Shown here: one piece after another, positions 8,671-18,977 of the stretch
How the letters are laid out: the number at the start of each line of letters is the position of its first letter
Numbering within the stretch: position 1 is the first letter of the stretch
Assembly (NCBI RefSeq): GCF_001894805.1
Contig: NZ_BCWX01000001.1
Coordinates: 682,001 to 746,000, forward strand
Origin: Rhodococcus globerulus NBRC 14531
GTDB taxonomy: Bacteria; Actinomycetota; Actinomycetes; Mycobacteriales; Mycobacteriaceae
Direction of reading: 5' to 3'
DNA length: 64,000 nucleotides
Notes under the pieces: generated by a model
What the model was told of the DNA's origin: nothing
What the model saw: the letters and a program-made list of their open reading frames with translations, nothing else
The model's database searches: none
Translations under genes and position numbers: made by a program

Positions 8671-10074
8671 GTGAACACCGACGCCTTGCCCGACGAACGG
8701 GCCGGACTCAAGAGGGGGCTGACGGCGCGGCACATTCGTTTCATTGCTCTGGGCTCGGCAATCGGAACGGGACTTTTCTACGGCAGTGCCGAAGCGATCA
8801 AGCGCGCCGGGCCGTCGGTTCTGCTGGCATACCTGATCGGTGGCCTCGCGGTGTACCTGGTGCTGCGCGCTCTCGGTGAGATGGCGGTACGCAACCCAGT
8901 CTCCGGTTCGTTCAGCGAATACGCCAACCAGCATCTGGGGCCGCTCGCCGGATTCATGACGGGGTGGACGTACACATTCGAGATGGTGATCGTCTGTCTT
9001 GCCGACGTCACCGCGTTCGGCCTGTATATGCAGTTCTGGTTCCCGGACGTGCCACGCTGGATTTGGGTTCTGGCCGTCGTCTTCTTCATCGGCGCCCTGA
9101 ACCTGTTGAGCGTCAAGGTGTTCGGTGAGCTCGAGTTCTGGTTCACGCTGGTCAAGATTACCGCCATCATCGCGATGATCGTGGGTGGTATCGCCATCAT
9201 CGTGTTCGGATTCGGCGTGCACGACACCGACGCGGGAGTCAGCAATCTGTGGTCGGACGGCGGATTCTTCGCTACGGGAATCGGCGGGTTCCTCGCGTGC
9301 TTTGCAATCGTCATGTTTGCGTTCGGCGGCACCGAAATCATCGGAATCACTGCCGGTGAGGCAGAAGACCCCGCGCGGACCATCCGAAAAGCGGTCAACA
9401 CCGTTCCGGTACGCATCATTCTTTTCTACGTCTGCACCCTCGCAGTCATCATGATCATCATTCCGTGGCAGACCATCACCAGCGACAACAGTCCCTTTGT
9501 GCAGATCTTCGAGAACCTCGGATTGGGCACCGCTGCTTCGATACTCAACATCGTGGTCATCACCGCGGCGCTCTCCGCCATCAACAGCGACGTGTTCGGC
9601 GCCGGCCGCATGATGTTCGGCATGTCCCACGCCGGTCAGGCCCCGCAGGTCATGAAGAAGGTGTCCCGCAACGGAGTTCCGTGGATGACTGTAGTGATCA
9701 TGACCGTCGCCTTGTTGGTCGGCGTGGTGCTCAACTACCTGATCCCGGACCAGGTTTTCCTCGTGATCGCGTCGCTCGCGACCTTCGCCACCATCTTTGT
9801 GTGGGTCATGATTCTGCTGTCGCAGTTCCGTTCACGCCGCCAGATGAGTGCCGACGAAACAGCGGCACTGAAGTTTCCAGTGCCGCTGTGGCCGTACGGT
9901 CAGATCTTCGCGATCGGTTTCCTGGTGTTTGTCATCATCTTGCTGGGCGTCATTTCCGACACCCGTGTTGCTCTACTGGTGGGCGCCGGATGGCTTGTCC
10001 TGCTGGCCGGCGCGTACTACAAGTGGGTGAAACCCGCCGTCAGCGCAGCGGATCGAAGTGGCGCATCACAGTAG
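8671..10074 (+). CDS. amino acid permease (APC superfamily)
   Basis: A 12-helix amino acid/proton symporter of the AAT group. The family signature is at the first helix ([18 protein letters not shown]) and in [19 protein letters not shown]; a polar cytosolic tail follows helix 12. CycA/ProY/AnsP-type carriers are the closest known types, so neutral or D-amino acids are plausible. I chose the GTG at 8671 because GGAG lies six bases upstream; an ATG at 8644 in the same frame has no such site. The gene converges with the DadA-type oxidase gene, the two overlapping by about 35 bases, which suggests uptake and oxidation of the same substrate (inference). Confidence 0.9.
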   Translation: MNTDALPDERAGLKRGLTARHIRFIALGSAIGTGLFYGSAEAIKRAGPSVLLAYLIGGLAVYLVLRALGEMAVRNPVSGSFSEYANQHLGPLAGFMTGWTYTFEMVIVCLADVTAFGLYMQFWFPDVPRWIWVLAVVFFIGALNLLSVKVFGELEFWFTLVKITAIIAMIVGGIAIIVFGFGVHDTDAGVSNLWSDGGFFATGIGGFLACFAIVMFAFGGTEIIGITAGEAEDPARTIRKAVNTVPVRIILFYVCTLAVIMIIIPWQTITSDNSPFVQIFENLGLGTAASILNIVVITAALSAINSDVFGAGRMMFGMSHAGQAPQVMKKVSRNGVPWMTVVIMTVALLVGVVLNYLIPDQVFLVIASLATFATIFVWVMILLSQFRSRRQMSADETAALKFPVPLWPYGQIFAIGFLVFVIILLGVISDTRVALLVGAGWLVLLAGAYYKWVKPAVSAADRSGASQ

Positions 10075-11320
10075 GCATCGTGCCTGCCGTCATCGACTCC
10101 GACATCATCTTTCCGGTCAACGGACCCAACGCGATTCCCCACATCCCGTGACCACCCGCGACATGGACACGCGGCGACTTCGTAGCACCGATCAACGGCA
10201 ACCCGTCAGTGGTACAGGGACGTGATCCGACCCATTCCTCGTCACGCGCAGTCCAGTCGATGCCGCGGAGCATGGGCTTTGCGGCGTCGATGATCGCCTG
10301 CACGCGACGCGGATCCAACGGTGCGTCTGGGCTGCGGAATTCCATCATTCCGGCGACGCGGAACCTGTCGTGCAGCGGCGTGCACGCCACGCGCTGAGTG
10401 GGGAAGTACACCGGGTTCTTGGGCAGGTGATCGGGTGTGACGCTGAAGCTGTATCCGCGTCCCGCCTGCACCAGTTTGCGCACACCGAACGGCGCTGCCA
10501 GCTTGTTCAAGCGAGCGCCACTGGAAATCACGACGGCATCTGCTGCACGCGAATCACCGTTGGCGGAGCGAACACTCACGCCGTCGGCACGGTCGTCGAT
10601 TGACGCCACATCGAAGCCGGTGATGATGTCGGCGCCACGTTCACGGACAGCGTCGGCCAACGAGTTCACGAATTGCGGGGGATCGATGAAACGCTGACCA
10701 CGCAGCCGGATTCCGGCCTTCACGCCGGTGCCGAGGGTCGGCTCGAGCGAGTGGATCGCATCGTGGTCGAGGAGATCGAAGTCGACCTCGCCGCCGGCGG
10801 ACTCCACATGACGGAACTCCTCGACCAGGTTCTCGCGATCCTGCTCCGACGCAAACGCCGCGAGGAATGGATCAGCCAGTCGGGTGTGCTCCTTGACGCC
10901 ACCGTCGGCAAGTTCGTCGAATGCGCCCAGCGCAGTTCGGTTGACCTCCGTGTAGACGGACATCGCGTCCTGCCACTTCGAGGGCGTGCAGTGGCGAGCA
11001 AATCCGACCAGGAACCGGATCAGTTTCAGATCGGTTGTCAGCGGAACATACACCGGCGACGACGGGCTGAGCATCGCGCGCAGGCCGTACTGAAGGACAG
11101 CGGGTTCGGGGAGCGGAAGCGTGAGAGCGGGGGCGAGCCAGCCGGCATTTCCCCAGCTGGCATCAGCGGCGACGCCATCACGATCGACGACGGTGACGTC
11201 GACTCCACGTTCCTGGAGGAACCAGGCCGTCGACAATCCGACCATGCCTGCGCCGACCACGACCACACGATCGGGGCTCTGACGAGTTCCCATGACCTGC
11301 TCCTTTAGCTCCGTTGACAT
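10040..11320 (-). CDS. FAD-dependent D-amino-acid dehydrogenase (DadA-like)
   Basis: 426 residues of the DAO/DadA family, which oxidatively deaminate D-amino acids at the membrane face. The N-terminal dinucleotide fold is [19 protein letters not shown], followed by the DadA-type [20 protein letters not shown]. The C-terminal FAD segment is [13 protein letters not shown] and [17 protein letters not shown]. Good length for the family. The PucR gene lies upstream on the same strand, with a 20-bp perfect palindrome in the 114-base gap; the permease converges from the other side. D-alanine or D-serine catabolism is the natural reading, not proven. Confidence 0.88.
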   Translation of the reverse strand: MSTELKEQVMGTRQSPDRVVVVGAGMVGLSTAWFLQERGVDVTVVDRDGVAADASWGNAGWLAPALTLPLPEPAVLQYGLRAMLSPSSPVYVPLTTDLKLIRFLVGFARHCTPSKWQDAMSVYTEVNRTALGAFDELADGGVKEHTRLADPFLAAFASEQDRENLVEEFRHVESAGGEVDFDLLDHDAIHSLEPTLGTGVKAGIRLRGQRFIDPPQFVNSLADAVRERGADIITGFDVASIDDRADGVSVRSANGDSRAADAVVISSGARLNKLAAPFGVRKLVQAGRGYSFSVTPDHLPKNPVYFPTQRVACTPLHDRFRVAGMMEFRSPDAPLDPRRVQAIIDAAKPMLRGIDWTARDEEWVGSRPCTTDGLPLIGATKSPRVHVAGGHGMWGIALGPLTGKMMSESMTAGTMPTVMRHFDPLR

Positions 11321-11409
11321 ACGAGACGCCGGTCACACCGGCTCTGTTTCAAGCATGGGCTGAGGGGAAGGTAAAAGGAGTGGCCGTTCGGCCACAGGTA
11401 GAGATCAGG

Positions 11410-11429
11410 CGTTGTGCATATGCACAACG
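11410..11429. promoter_or_regulatory. 20-bp perfect palindrome upstream of the dadA-like gene
   Basis: CGTTGTGCATATGCACAACG is its own reverse complement. It lies about 90 bases upstream of the DadA-like start and just after the PucR stop, a suitable place for an operator of the oxidase gene. PucR itself is the obvious candidate binder (inference). A second inverted repeat, GTGGCCG-TT-CGGCCAC at 11380-11395, lies between it and the start. Confidence 0.55.
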
Positions 11430-11434
11430 GGCGT

Positions 11435-12580
11435 TCAATTCCGCAGTTTGAACTGGAGCATCAGGATCAGTCGAGTGTCCGCGTCGGTCAGGTCAACACC
11501 ACACATGTCTTTGCAGCGACGTAGCCGATTGCGCAGGGTGTTGGGGTGAACGTGCAGTGCTGCGGAAGAATTCGCGACATCACCGCCCTTGTCGAGGAAG
11601 GCGCGGGCCGTGGCGACAAGTTCGCTGCCGTGCCGACGGTCGTGCTCGTCCAACGCGCCAAGGGGTGTGGCATCGCCCAGTCCGTCGAAGATGTCGGCGA
11701 CATGCAATGCCAGTACTGACGCCAAGGTGTCGTTCATTCCCGCGACAATCCCGCCGGACCGGTTGTGCCGCAGCGCGCCCAGAACATGGTCGGCGTCGGC
11801 CCGCGATAGATGGCATTCGCTGGCGGATTTCACAGTTCGGCCCACCGCCACGGCAAGTTGTGCGCGTTCGCGGGCGCGACCGAGGAAGTCCTCAAGCAAC
11901 CGGCGGGTGTTCGCTTCGTCAGCGGAGACAACAAGATAGGTCGCGTCGATCAACTGCGCGATCACTGCGTCGACGGCCAGTGTGTCGAGATACAGACCCA
12001 ACGACGCCGCGACGGTGCTCGGCATGAAACCGGCTGTCGCGCCAACCGCTACGACGGTCAGCGGTCCGCGCAGTCGCAAGTCCTCGGCGGCGCGGAATGC
12101 CTGCTCGCCGCCGCCGATCAGTGCTTTGACTCGCTCGGTCTGGCGGCGTCTGGTGCTGTTGATCCGGTCCCGCTCGGACGCGATGTGCTCCGCAACCACG
12201 GGCACAGCAGCGCGAAGTGTCGATTCCTGGGACGGCGTCGGCTCGCCGGCGAGTGCAACCCAGATAGACCCGACGGCAATGTTGTTCTCACGCACGGCGA
12301 TGACAAGCCGGGGAGTGATCGCCGGATCGTCGAGGTTGACGTAGATAGGGTCCGTCTCGCGATGGAGGCGTTCGAAAACACCTGCATTCGAGAGTAGTTC
12401 GCGAATTCGGCCGGGTACCTGCCGGCCGAGGATGGTTCCGATCCGAGCCTCGTCCACGGCTTGTTCACCACCGGAGTAGGCAAGGACGGTCGAGTTCTCG
12501 TCCTCGATGGTGACGGGGGCTCCGAGTAATTCCGCCAAGGATCCCGCGACGCTGAAGAGATCGTCGTCGCGCAGGTCCAT
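11435..12580 (-). CDS. PucR-family transcriptional regulator
   Basis: A PucR/CdaR-type regulator. The N-terminal two thirds form a GAF-like ligand domain (SVAGSLAELLGAPVTIEDE onward) and a GGDEF-like middle; the C-terminal HTH_30 helix-turn-helix is AALHVHPNTLRNRLRRCKDMCG. Such regulators respond to small metabolites, often purines or amino acids. I place the start at the ATG for MDLRDDDLF; a TTG 57 bases further upstream stays in frame but lies on a possible -10 box (TATAGT) and has no ribosome site. It is co-directional with the DadA-like gene and probably controls it and/or the permease. Confidence 0.82.
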   Translation of the reverse strand: MDLRDDDLFSVAGSLAELLGAPVTIEDENSTVLAYSGGEQAVDEARIGTILGRQVPGRIRELLSNAGVFERLHRETDPIYVNLDDPAITPRLVIAVRENNIAVGSIWVALAGEPTPSQESTLRAAVPVVAEHIASERDRINSTRRRQTERVKALIGGGEQAFRAAEDLRLRGPLTVVAVGATAGFMPSTVAASLGLYLDTLAVDAVIAQLIDATYLVVSADEANTRRLLEDFLGRARERAQLAVAVGRTVKSASECHLSRADADHVLGALRHNRSGGIVAGMNDTLASVLALHVADIFDGLGDATPLGALDEHDRRHGSELVATARAFLDKGGDVANSSAALHVHPNTLRNRLRRCKDMCGVDLTDADTRLILMLQFKLRN

Positions 12581-12652
12581 GAGGCTGAGCCTACTGAGCC
12601 GGTTCGTTTCTTGTGGTGCGACGCGTAGGGGTTGCAACTATAGGCTGGTGCA

Positions 12653-13438
12653 ATGGCTGACATCGAAGGTGTTCTGTTCGACATCGACGGAGTCCTGCTC
12701 ACGTCATGGCAGCCCATCGAGGGTGCCGGCGAGGCGGTCCGCGATGTGCGTAGTCGGGGCTTGGCGTGTGGGTTTCTCACCAACACCACCTCCCGCAGTT
12801 CGACCCTGATTGCGGAGGGACTGTGTGACGCGGGAATTGCCGTCGAGCCCAGCCAGATTGTCACTGCAGCAAGGCTCACCGCAGAGTACGTGCGCGCCAC
12901 ATATCCCGAAGCGAAGGCCTGGGTGCTCAACAACGGCGATGTGTCCAGCGACCTCGAGGGAATCGAACTGGTCGACAAGAACCCGGATGTCGTCATCCTC
13001 GGCGGCGCCGGCCCCGAATTCACACACGAGGCACTGAGTCAGGTGCTCGAATATTTGCTCGACGGTGTCCCGGTGGTCGCGATGCACCGCGGAATGATGT
13101 GGGAGACAGATACGGGCTTGAAGATCGACACCGGAACGTACCTACCGGGTTTCGAGGAAGTTGCCGGCGTCAATATCGCGGCCGTCGGCAAGCCGTCGCT
13201 CACGGGCTTTCTCGCGGCCACCGAATTGATGGACGTCGACGCCGAAGCGACGGTCATGGTAGGAGACGATCTGATCGGTGACATCCTTTCGTCGCAAAGG
13301 GTCGGGTTGACCGGAGTTCTGGTGCGTACCGGCAAGTTTCGGCAGGCAGTGCTCGAATTGGCGACGCAACAGCCGGACTATGTCATCGATTCCGTGGCGG
13401 ATCTACCGGGCTTGTTGGAAACCTTGCTCGAGTCGTGA
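12653..13438 (+). CDS. HAD-IIA family phosphatase (LHPP/TIGR01458-like)
   Basis: 261 residues. Motif I is FDIDGVLL (nucleophile Asp), motif II is LTNTTSRS, the catalytic Lys lies in AAVGKPS and motif IV is MVGDDLIGDI. The C2 cap between motifs II and III marks subclass IIA. Relatives dephosphorylate small molecules or phospholysine/phosphohistidine; the substrate is unknown here. The ATG comes directly after an AT-rich CTATAG box about ten bases upstream, so the transcript may be leaderless. It diverges from the PucR gene. Confidence 0.88.
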   Translation: MADIEGVLFDIDGVLLTSWQPIEGAGEAVRDVRSRGLACGFLTNTTSRSSTLIAEGLCDAGIAVEPSQIVTAARLTAEYVRATYPEAKAWVLNNGDVSSDLEGIELVDKNPDVVILGGAGPEFTHEALSQVLEYLLDGVPVVAMHRGMMWETDTGLKIDTGTYLPGFEEVAGVNIAAVGKPSLTGFLAATELMDVDAEATVMVGDDLIGDILSSQRVGLTGVLVRTGKFRQAVLELATQQPDYVIDSVADLPGLLETLLES

Positions 13439-13518
13439 CCTGCAAAGCGTGACGGACGTCATGTGAGCGGGTACTCTCGCGCCCGAATCCATGAACGTGT
13501 TCCAAGAAGGAGTTTTCT

Positions 13519-14076
13519 ATGCCCTTGATCTCGTCAGTCTGGTTCCGCCGCTCGTCCTCACGAGTTAACGGAAGTACCAGTAGTCGGTTGGGGGGCCGCC
13601 TGGCGAGAACAGGGGCTGTGGTGACCGCGGGGATGGGCTTGGTTGCGGGGCTGGCGCTGGCCGGCGGGGGAGTCGCTTCGGCTGCACCCGTTACGTGTGT
13701 GTCGCCGCCGTTGGTCAACGACATCCAGGTATCGGACACCGCGAGCTGTGGCGCACAGGCTGTTGGTGCGGGACGCTCGCAGGCCGGTGCCATGGAGAGC
13801 GGAACAGCTGTCAGCGTCTCGGCTGACAACAGCTACACCAACACTTACGCCAACGGTTTCGGAACGGCTCTCGGTGCTTCGCGCGGCAACGGTCAGGCTC
13901 ACGCCTATGCACTCGGTGGCGGCATCGCCCGTGCCGGTGCGGCCGACGGAAACTTCACCGTTGCCATCGCCGGGTGGGGAGCGGGAGCGACGGCTGACGC
14001 CAACGGAGTCAACTGCATGGGCAACTTGTCCTTCGCTGTGAACTTCACCAACGGACAGTTCTGCATCGCCGGCTGA
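13519..14076 (+). CDS. secreted alanine/glycine-rich protein (DUF6764-like)
   Basis: 185 residues with a long N-terminal export signal: basic start, hydrophobic core VVTAGMGLVAGLALAGGG and a cleavage site after VASAA near residue 55. The mature part is rich in Ala, Gly, Asn and Ser with short beta-like repeats and four cysteines (CVSPP, SCGAQ, VNCMG, QFCIAG), suggesting two disulfides. A good AAGGAG precedes the ATG. It resembles uncharacterised secreted actinobacterial proteins; no function is known to me. It lies between the HAD gene and groEL but before the CIRCE sites, so it is not part of the heat-shock unit. Confidence 0.75.
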   Translation: MPLISSVWFRRSSSRVNGSTSSRLGGRLARTGAVVTAGMGLVAGLALAGGGVASAAPVTCVSPPLVNDIQVSDTASCGAQAVGAGRSQAGAMESGTAVSVSADNSYTNTYANGFGTALGASRGNGQAHAYALGGGIARAGAADGNFTVAIAGWGAGATADANGVNCMGNLSFAVNFTNGQFCIAG

Positions 14077-14084
14077 GTCTTGAC

Positions 14085-14111
14085 CTTGCACTCGGCACGC
14101 TCGAGTGCTAA
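14085..14111. promoter_or_regulatory. CIRCE operator 1 (HrcA)
   Basis: CTTGCACTC, nine bases, then GAGTGCTAA: two mismatches at the edge from the classical TTAGCACTC-N9-GAGTGCTAA. HrcA binds this inverted repeat to repress chaperonin genes. It lies about 210 bases upstream of the groEL start. Confidence 0.92.
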
Positions 14112-14119
14112 AAATGCAA

Positions 14120-14146
14120 TTGGCACTCGCGAGCTGTGAGTGCCAG
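14120..14146. promoter_or_regulatory. CIRCE operator 2 (HrcA)
   Basis: TTGGCACTC, nine bases, then GAGTGCCAG. It is a second CIRCE element eight bases after the first, with compensating changes that keep the inner arms perfectly complementary. Two CIRCE copies before groEL2 are also known in other actinobacteria. Confidence 0.9.
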
Positions 14147-14222
14147 GTCGAGTCAGTGAGACCGGGATCCATCGACACCCCCGGTCGTCCGTCGCGGGCA
14201 CTGACTTAAGACCGCAGGCTAG

Positions 14223-15944
<1,722 letters not shown>

Positions 15945-15967
15945 GTCCGTCCCCTTAGCTCCTAGAG

Positions 15968-16000
15968 GCCCGGTCCACCATTTGGTGGGCCGGGCTTTTA
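15968..16000 (+). terminator. groEL2 terminator
   Basis: GCCCGGTCCACC and GGTGGGCCGGGC pair over 12 positions (one G-U) around a short ATTT loop, followed by TTTTA. It starts about 23 bases after the groEL2 stop. Confidence 0.9.
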
Positions 16001-16090
16001 CGTGAGTGAGGGTGTGGTGGGGCTCGACTTCACAAGTTTCTTCGCATGGCGCACGGCTTCGATCAGTCTGTTGATCGGAGGTTGTTTCTG

Positions 16091-17551
16091 TCAGGAAGTG
16101 ACCTTGTTTCTGTCAAGATCGCGGGATCTCTCATCGGATGCCATCTTGAGCTGCTCGAAACTCGCGCGAAGAAGCCCAATGTAGTGATGGAGATCCGGCA
16201 TTGCCACTGTGTCCGCTATGACATTGAGAGTTAACCCACCGCCGGATGCGGCGACCATAAAGTGCCGCAGCCCATCCCCGTCCACTGGCGGTTGTGTCGC
16301 GAGCACAGCTGCGCCCGGTGCCCCGTTCAAAGTTAGCCCGTCGACCGAGAGCGGAATATTGCTCACCATTGTGTGCTGGTAGCAGGGGTGGTTCAGGTCG
16401 TAGGGGTTCTTCCTACGTGTATATGCAATCAACCGCAGCAATGGTGCCGGCGCTGTTTCGATCGCAGCGCTTACACGGCGGATCGCGAGGTGGGAAGTGC
16501 GAGCTTTCTCCAAACGGGCAGACTCTGCAATGAGCGCCACCCGTTTCAACGGATCTTCGACGTGGGTGTGCATATCAATTGCCAGGATTACCAACTGATT
16601 TGCAGACTCCCAGTCTTCTATCTTGCGCATAGACCGTGGCACCATCGCAACGAGTGATCCCTTCGGCTCTTCACCCTTCTCCGTCAGATACCTCATCAGA
16701 GCACCGCCGACGACTGCTAGCAGAACATCGTTGATGGTTGCCCCGGAGACTGCATCCTTGATCTGGCGAACAGCTGCACCGGGCAGCGTGATCTGCTCGA
16801 GTGTCCCAGACCCGCTCACCTTGCCGTTGAAACGGGTTGTTGGATGATCGCGGAAACTCTCGACCCATTCGCCAGCAGCCTGTGCTTCGGCAACGGCCCT
16901 GTGAGCCGCACGATTGGCGGGCACGTGTCTGGCGAATCGTAGAACCTGGTTTGGCATACTCAGCACAGCATTGAGGAGCATGCGCGCCTTCAAAAACGGT
17001 ATCGCAGGCTCGAACTCCGCCGGCCGCAACGTATCCGAAAAGATGGCTTCACCCAACATTCGGATCGCAATTCCGTCCGCGCCGCTGTGGTGCGACTTGA
17101 GGACTACAGCAGTCAGTCGGCCGGGCAGATCGTCCAGTCCCTCTATTCCATTGAAAAAGTGCAGTTCCCAAGGTGGACGTGTCAAGTCCATCCGGGAGGT
17201 CAACAACTTGCTAAGCGGATCCTGCAGTGCGGCCCAACCAGGCTCGGTGATATTGGTGACTTGCACGTGGTCACTCACGTCGAAGTTGCTGGCTGGGACC
17301 CAATGCGGATGCTCGAGGCTCAGTGGTGTTCGCTGAATGCGTTGCGTAAACATCCGGTTGTGGCCGAGGCGCGCAGTGACCCACTCGACGGCTTGTTCCT
17401 GTGAGAATTCCGAATCGGGGTGTCGCGAGGTCTCGAAGAAATAGACGCCAATGAGGTGTCCCAGATGCCCATCGGCTTCGTTGTAGATGTAATCGGCATC
17501 GCGTGGGCTCAATTGCGTAACCCTCATTGCGAATGGATTGGACAATCTCAT
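16091..17551 (-). CDS. WS/DGAT-type acyltransferase 1
   Basis: 486 residues of the wax ester synthase/diacylglycerol acyltransferase family. The catalytic HHxxxDG is HHSGADG at residues 154-160; MDLTRPPWEL precedes it and the C-terminal condensation-fold half (GATINDVLLAVVGGAL, then SNIPLS) is complete. The N-terminal motif reads QLSPRDADYIYNEADGHL, where typical members have LSPLD. AGGAG stands five bases before the ATG. Relatives acylate diacylglycerol or alcohols with acyl-CoA. It lies just past the terminator of the leftward small-protein operon and is paralogous to the gene at 21542-22984, with the active site at the same residue numbers. An acceptor other than storage lipid is possible given the location. 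Confidence 0.88.
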   Translation of the reverse strand: MRLSNPFAMRVTQLSPRDADYIYNEADGHLGHLIGVYFFETSRHPDSEFSQEQAVEWVTARLGHNRMFTQRIQRTPLSLEHPHWVPASNFDVSDHVQVTNITEPGWAALQDPLSKLLTSRMDLTRPPWELHFFNGIEGLDDLPGRLTAVVLKSHHSGADGIAIRMLGEAIFSDTLRPAEFEPAIPFLKARMLLNAVLSMPNQVLRFARHVPANRAAHRAVAEAQAAGEWVESFRDHPTTRFNGKVSGSGTLEQITLPGAAVRQIKDAVSGATINDVLLAVVGGALMRYLTEKGEEPKGSLVAMVPRSMRKIEDWESANQLVILAIDMHTHVEDPLKRVALIAESARLEKARTSHLAIRRVSAAIETAPAPLLRLIAYTRRKNPYDLNHPCYQHTMVSNIPLSVDGLTLNGAPGAAVLATQPPVDGDGLRHFMVAASGGGLTLNVIADTVAMPDLHHYIGLLRASFEQLKMASDERSRDLDRNKVTS

Positions 17552-17605
17552 GGGTGCTCCTCGTGTGGGGGTGCAGAGCTATATGCTGGCGCTGCTGAAG
17601 TCGAA

Positions 17606-17637
17606 AATCCCCGAGGCTTATGTCAGCCTCGGGGATT
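17606..17637 (-). terminator. terminator of the small-protein operon
   Basis: AATCCCCGAGGCT and its exact complement AGCCTCGGGGATT form a 13-bp perfect stem with a six-base loop. Read leftward the stem is followed by TTTCG. It separates the five small genes from the WS/DGAT gene downstream. Confidence 0.85.
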
Positions 17638-17716
17638 CTCTGAGTTCCATGGATGATGGCCAGAAGACCATGATCATTTGGTAGATCGACGGCTACCATC
17701 CGTCCACCCAGACCGT

Positions 17717-17812
17717 TCACTTGGGGTTCTTGATCACCATGCTTCCGATGGCCGTGTACTCGGTAACGAGCCCAACCCAGTTCAGCATGTGGATAAGGTA
17801 CCTCTCAATCAT
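17717..17812 (-). CDS. very small hydrophobic protein P5 (31 aa)
   Basis: ATG at 17812 preceded by GAGGAATTTACA gives 31 residues: MIERYLIHMLNWVGLVTEY, a short polar turn, and the end VIKNPK. One short hydrophobic or amphipathic helix is predicted. It is the last of five closely packed small genes (17 bases after P4) and is followed by the 17606-17637 terminator. No family is recognised; by position and character it belongs with the PorA/PorH-like candidates described in the findings. The coding call rests on the ribosome site, the spacing and the operon pattern, since the gene is too short for statistics. Confidence 0.55.
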   Translation of the reverse strand: MIERYLIHMLNWVGLVTEYTAIGSMVIKNPK

Positions 17813-17829
17813 TGTAAATTCCTCTCATT

Positions 17830-17946
17830 TCAGACTGGTTGGGTGAAGGAAGACAAGGTGTCGAGGTACTTCGCAAATGTACCTACCAGGTCAACAGAAC
17901 CGAACGCGACCATGTCGGACAAGTAGGCCAGAAGAATATTGAACAT
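17830..17946 (-). CDS. very small hydrophobic protein P4 (38 aa)
   Basis: ATG at 17946 with TAGGAG eleven bases upstream; 38 residues beginning MFNILLAYLSDMVAFGSVDL and ending SFTQPV. It is amphipathic and slightly acidic, without a cleavable signal, in the size range of corynebacterial PorA. It starts 18 bases after P3 and ends 17 bases before P5. The strong ribosome site is direct evidence for translation; the function is inferred only from the locus. Confidence 0.62.
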   Translation of the reverse strand: MFNILLAYLSDMVAFGSVDLVGTFAKYLDTLSSFTQPV

Positions 17947-17964
17947 TGTTGTTTTATCTCCTAA

Positions 17965-18159
17965 TTACGTGCCGGCGATGGAGCCGAGGCCCGATTGGAT
18001 GAGTCCGGAGGATCCCGCAGAACCGGTAACCCCAAGATTGATGGCCGCGGACACGGTTGCGAATATTCCGCCAACTATGCCCTTCATCGACTCCAATACC
18101 GGCAGCAATAGTGCTGCATCGATGCTCCCGAGCGCGCCCATAAGGCTCGAAGTATCCAC
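17965..18159 (-). CDS. small hydrophobic Gly/Ser/Ala-rich protein P3 (64 aa)
   Basis: A GTG start at 18159 with GAGGAG twelve bases upstream gives 64 residues opening MDTSSLMGALGSIDAALLLP and ending in a Gly/Ser-rich tail (GSAGSSGLIQSGLGSIAGT). There is no charged C-terminus or cleavable signal. Length, acidic amphipathic start and lack of signal peptide recall PorH-type mini-porins, which reach the mycolic-acid membrane without a classical signal. It is the longest of the five genes in this operon and lies 28 bases after P2. The porin assignment is inference. Confidence 0.68.
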   Translation of the reverse strand: MDTSSLMGALGSIDAALLLPVLESMKGIVGGIFATVSAAINLGVTGSAGSSGLIQSGLGSIAGT

Positions 18160-18187
18160 GATTTATTTGCTCCTCAACGATTGATTA

Positions 18188-18319
18188 TTATTGAACGGGA
18201 TTGAAATTCATATCGATGGACCCCATGACGGGAATCACGAATATGAACCCAATAATCATCTTGACCAGTTCACCGTACGGCGGGTCGAACATATCGGCGA
18301 TTGATCCGAGTTTCATCAT
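18188..18319 (-). CDS. very small membrane-type protein P2 (43 aa)
   Basis: CAGGAG stands just upstream of tandem ATGs; starting at 18319 the gene gives 43 residues: MMKLGSIADMFDPPYGELVK, a hydrophobic stretch MIIGFIFVIPVMGSI, and the end MNFNPVQ with two TAA codons in a row. One membrane helix is likely. The gene lies 45 bases after P1 and 28 before P3. It lies in a different frame from longer random open frames on this strand, so automated calling may miss it. No homologue is recognised. Confidence 0.6.
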   Translation of the reverse strand: MMKLGSIADMFDPPYGELVKMIIGFIFVIPVMGSIDMNFNPVQ

Positions 18320-18364
18320 TCACTCCTGTCGTCAGAAAATATTCGGAAAAGAACTGCATTGCGA

Positions 18365-18496
18365 TCAGCTGTTGCTGACGGCCTCGGCCAATGACCCCGT
18401 GCCAGCATCGACTCCGGGAATTATTGATCCGGAATACAGAACTCCCATGAGGTCGCTGAACATCGTCGCGGTCGTCGCAAAAAACAGTGCGAGCAT
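18365..18496 (-). CDS. very small hydrophobic protein P1 (43 aa)
   Basis: ATG at 18496 with AAAGGGTGG upstream gives 43 residues: MLALFFATTATMFSDLMGV, then SGSIIPGVDAGTGS and the end EAVSNS. The frame stays open upstream to 18616, but that extension looks non-coding. It has a hydrophobic N-terminus and a small-residue polar C-terminus. It is the first gene of the leftward operon P1-P5, with an inverted repeat 70-160 bases upstream as a possible control site. Function unknown; considered part of the mini-porin-like set. Confidence 0.58.
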   Translation of the reverse strand: MLALFFATTATMFSDLMGVLYSGSIIPGVDAGTGSLAEAVSNS

Positions 18497-18565
18497 ACAG
18501 AGTTCCACCCTTTCGGTAGATCGGTAAACGATAGTTGCGCATTCATAAACGCCGGCTTGTGTAAG

Positions 18566-18654
18566 TCCACAAAGAGTAAAAACGTGGGCAGAGCTCAGGA
18601 AACACTGGTGTTCCAAACACTCAGATTTTCGTTGACCTGCTTACTCTTTGTGGA
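18566..18654. promoter_or_regulatory. 14-bp inverted repeat upstream of the small-protein operon
   Basis: TCCACAAAGAGTAA at 18566-18579 is exactly repeated in inverted form, TTACTCTTTGTGGA, at 18641-18654. Between them lies a smaller palindrome AACAC-TG-GTGTT (18601-18612). The set lies 70-160 bases upstream of the first small gene, so a dimeric or looping repressor site is plausible. Confidence 0.5.
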
Positions 18655-18977
18655 TGCTTCTGGCATCACGCTAATGCAGGATAGCTCGATTCGGTCACTT
18701 TTTGTCAAAGAAATTTTCCGCAATCTGCAACATGTTTCAGTTTTTGCTGGTCACGCCCCTAGTTTGCGAACAATCGTCCTTGTATCGGCCGATCGATGTG
18801 GCAACGGATCGGCCCTCCTGTGTGCTGGCCGGCGTGGATGCGGCCGATCATCTGTCGAATCCTGTGCCTGTATAGGTTACTTAGGCTGTCTACCAATAAT
18901 TTTCGACGCATTGGCCGCTTGTCGACCGGTAATTCGTTCGATCCAAGTGAATCGACCAGAGCGGCTCGCGCACCTGG

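Noticed and set aside
17717-18496. Type I toxin-antitoxin or bacteriocin cluster as an explanation of the small genes
   Set aside because: No immunity, leader-peptidase or antisense-RNA features; position between groEL2 and ppk2 and pairing with WS/DGAT fit an envelope role better, though it cannot be fully excluded.
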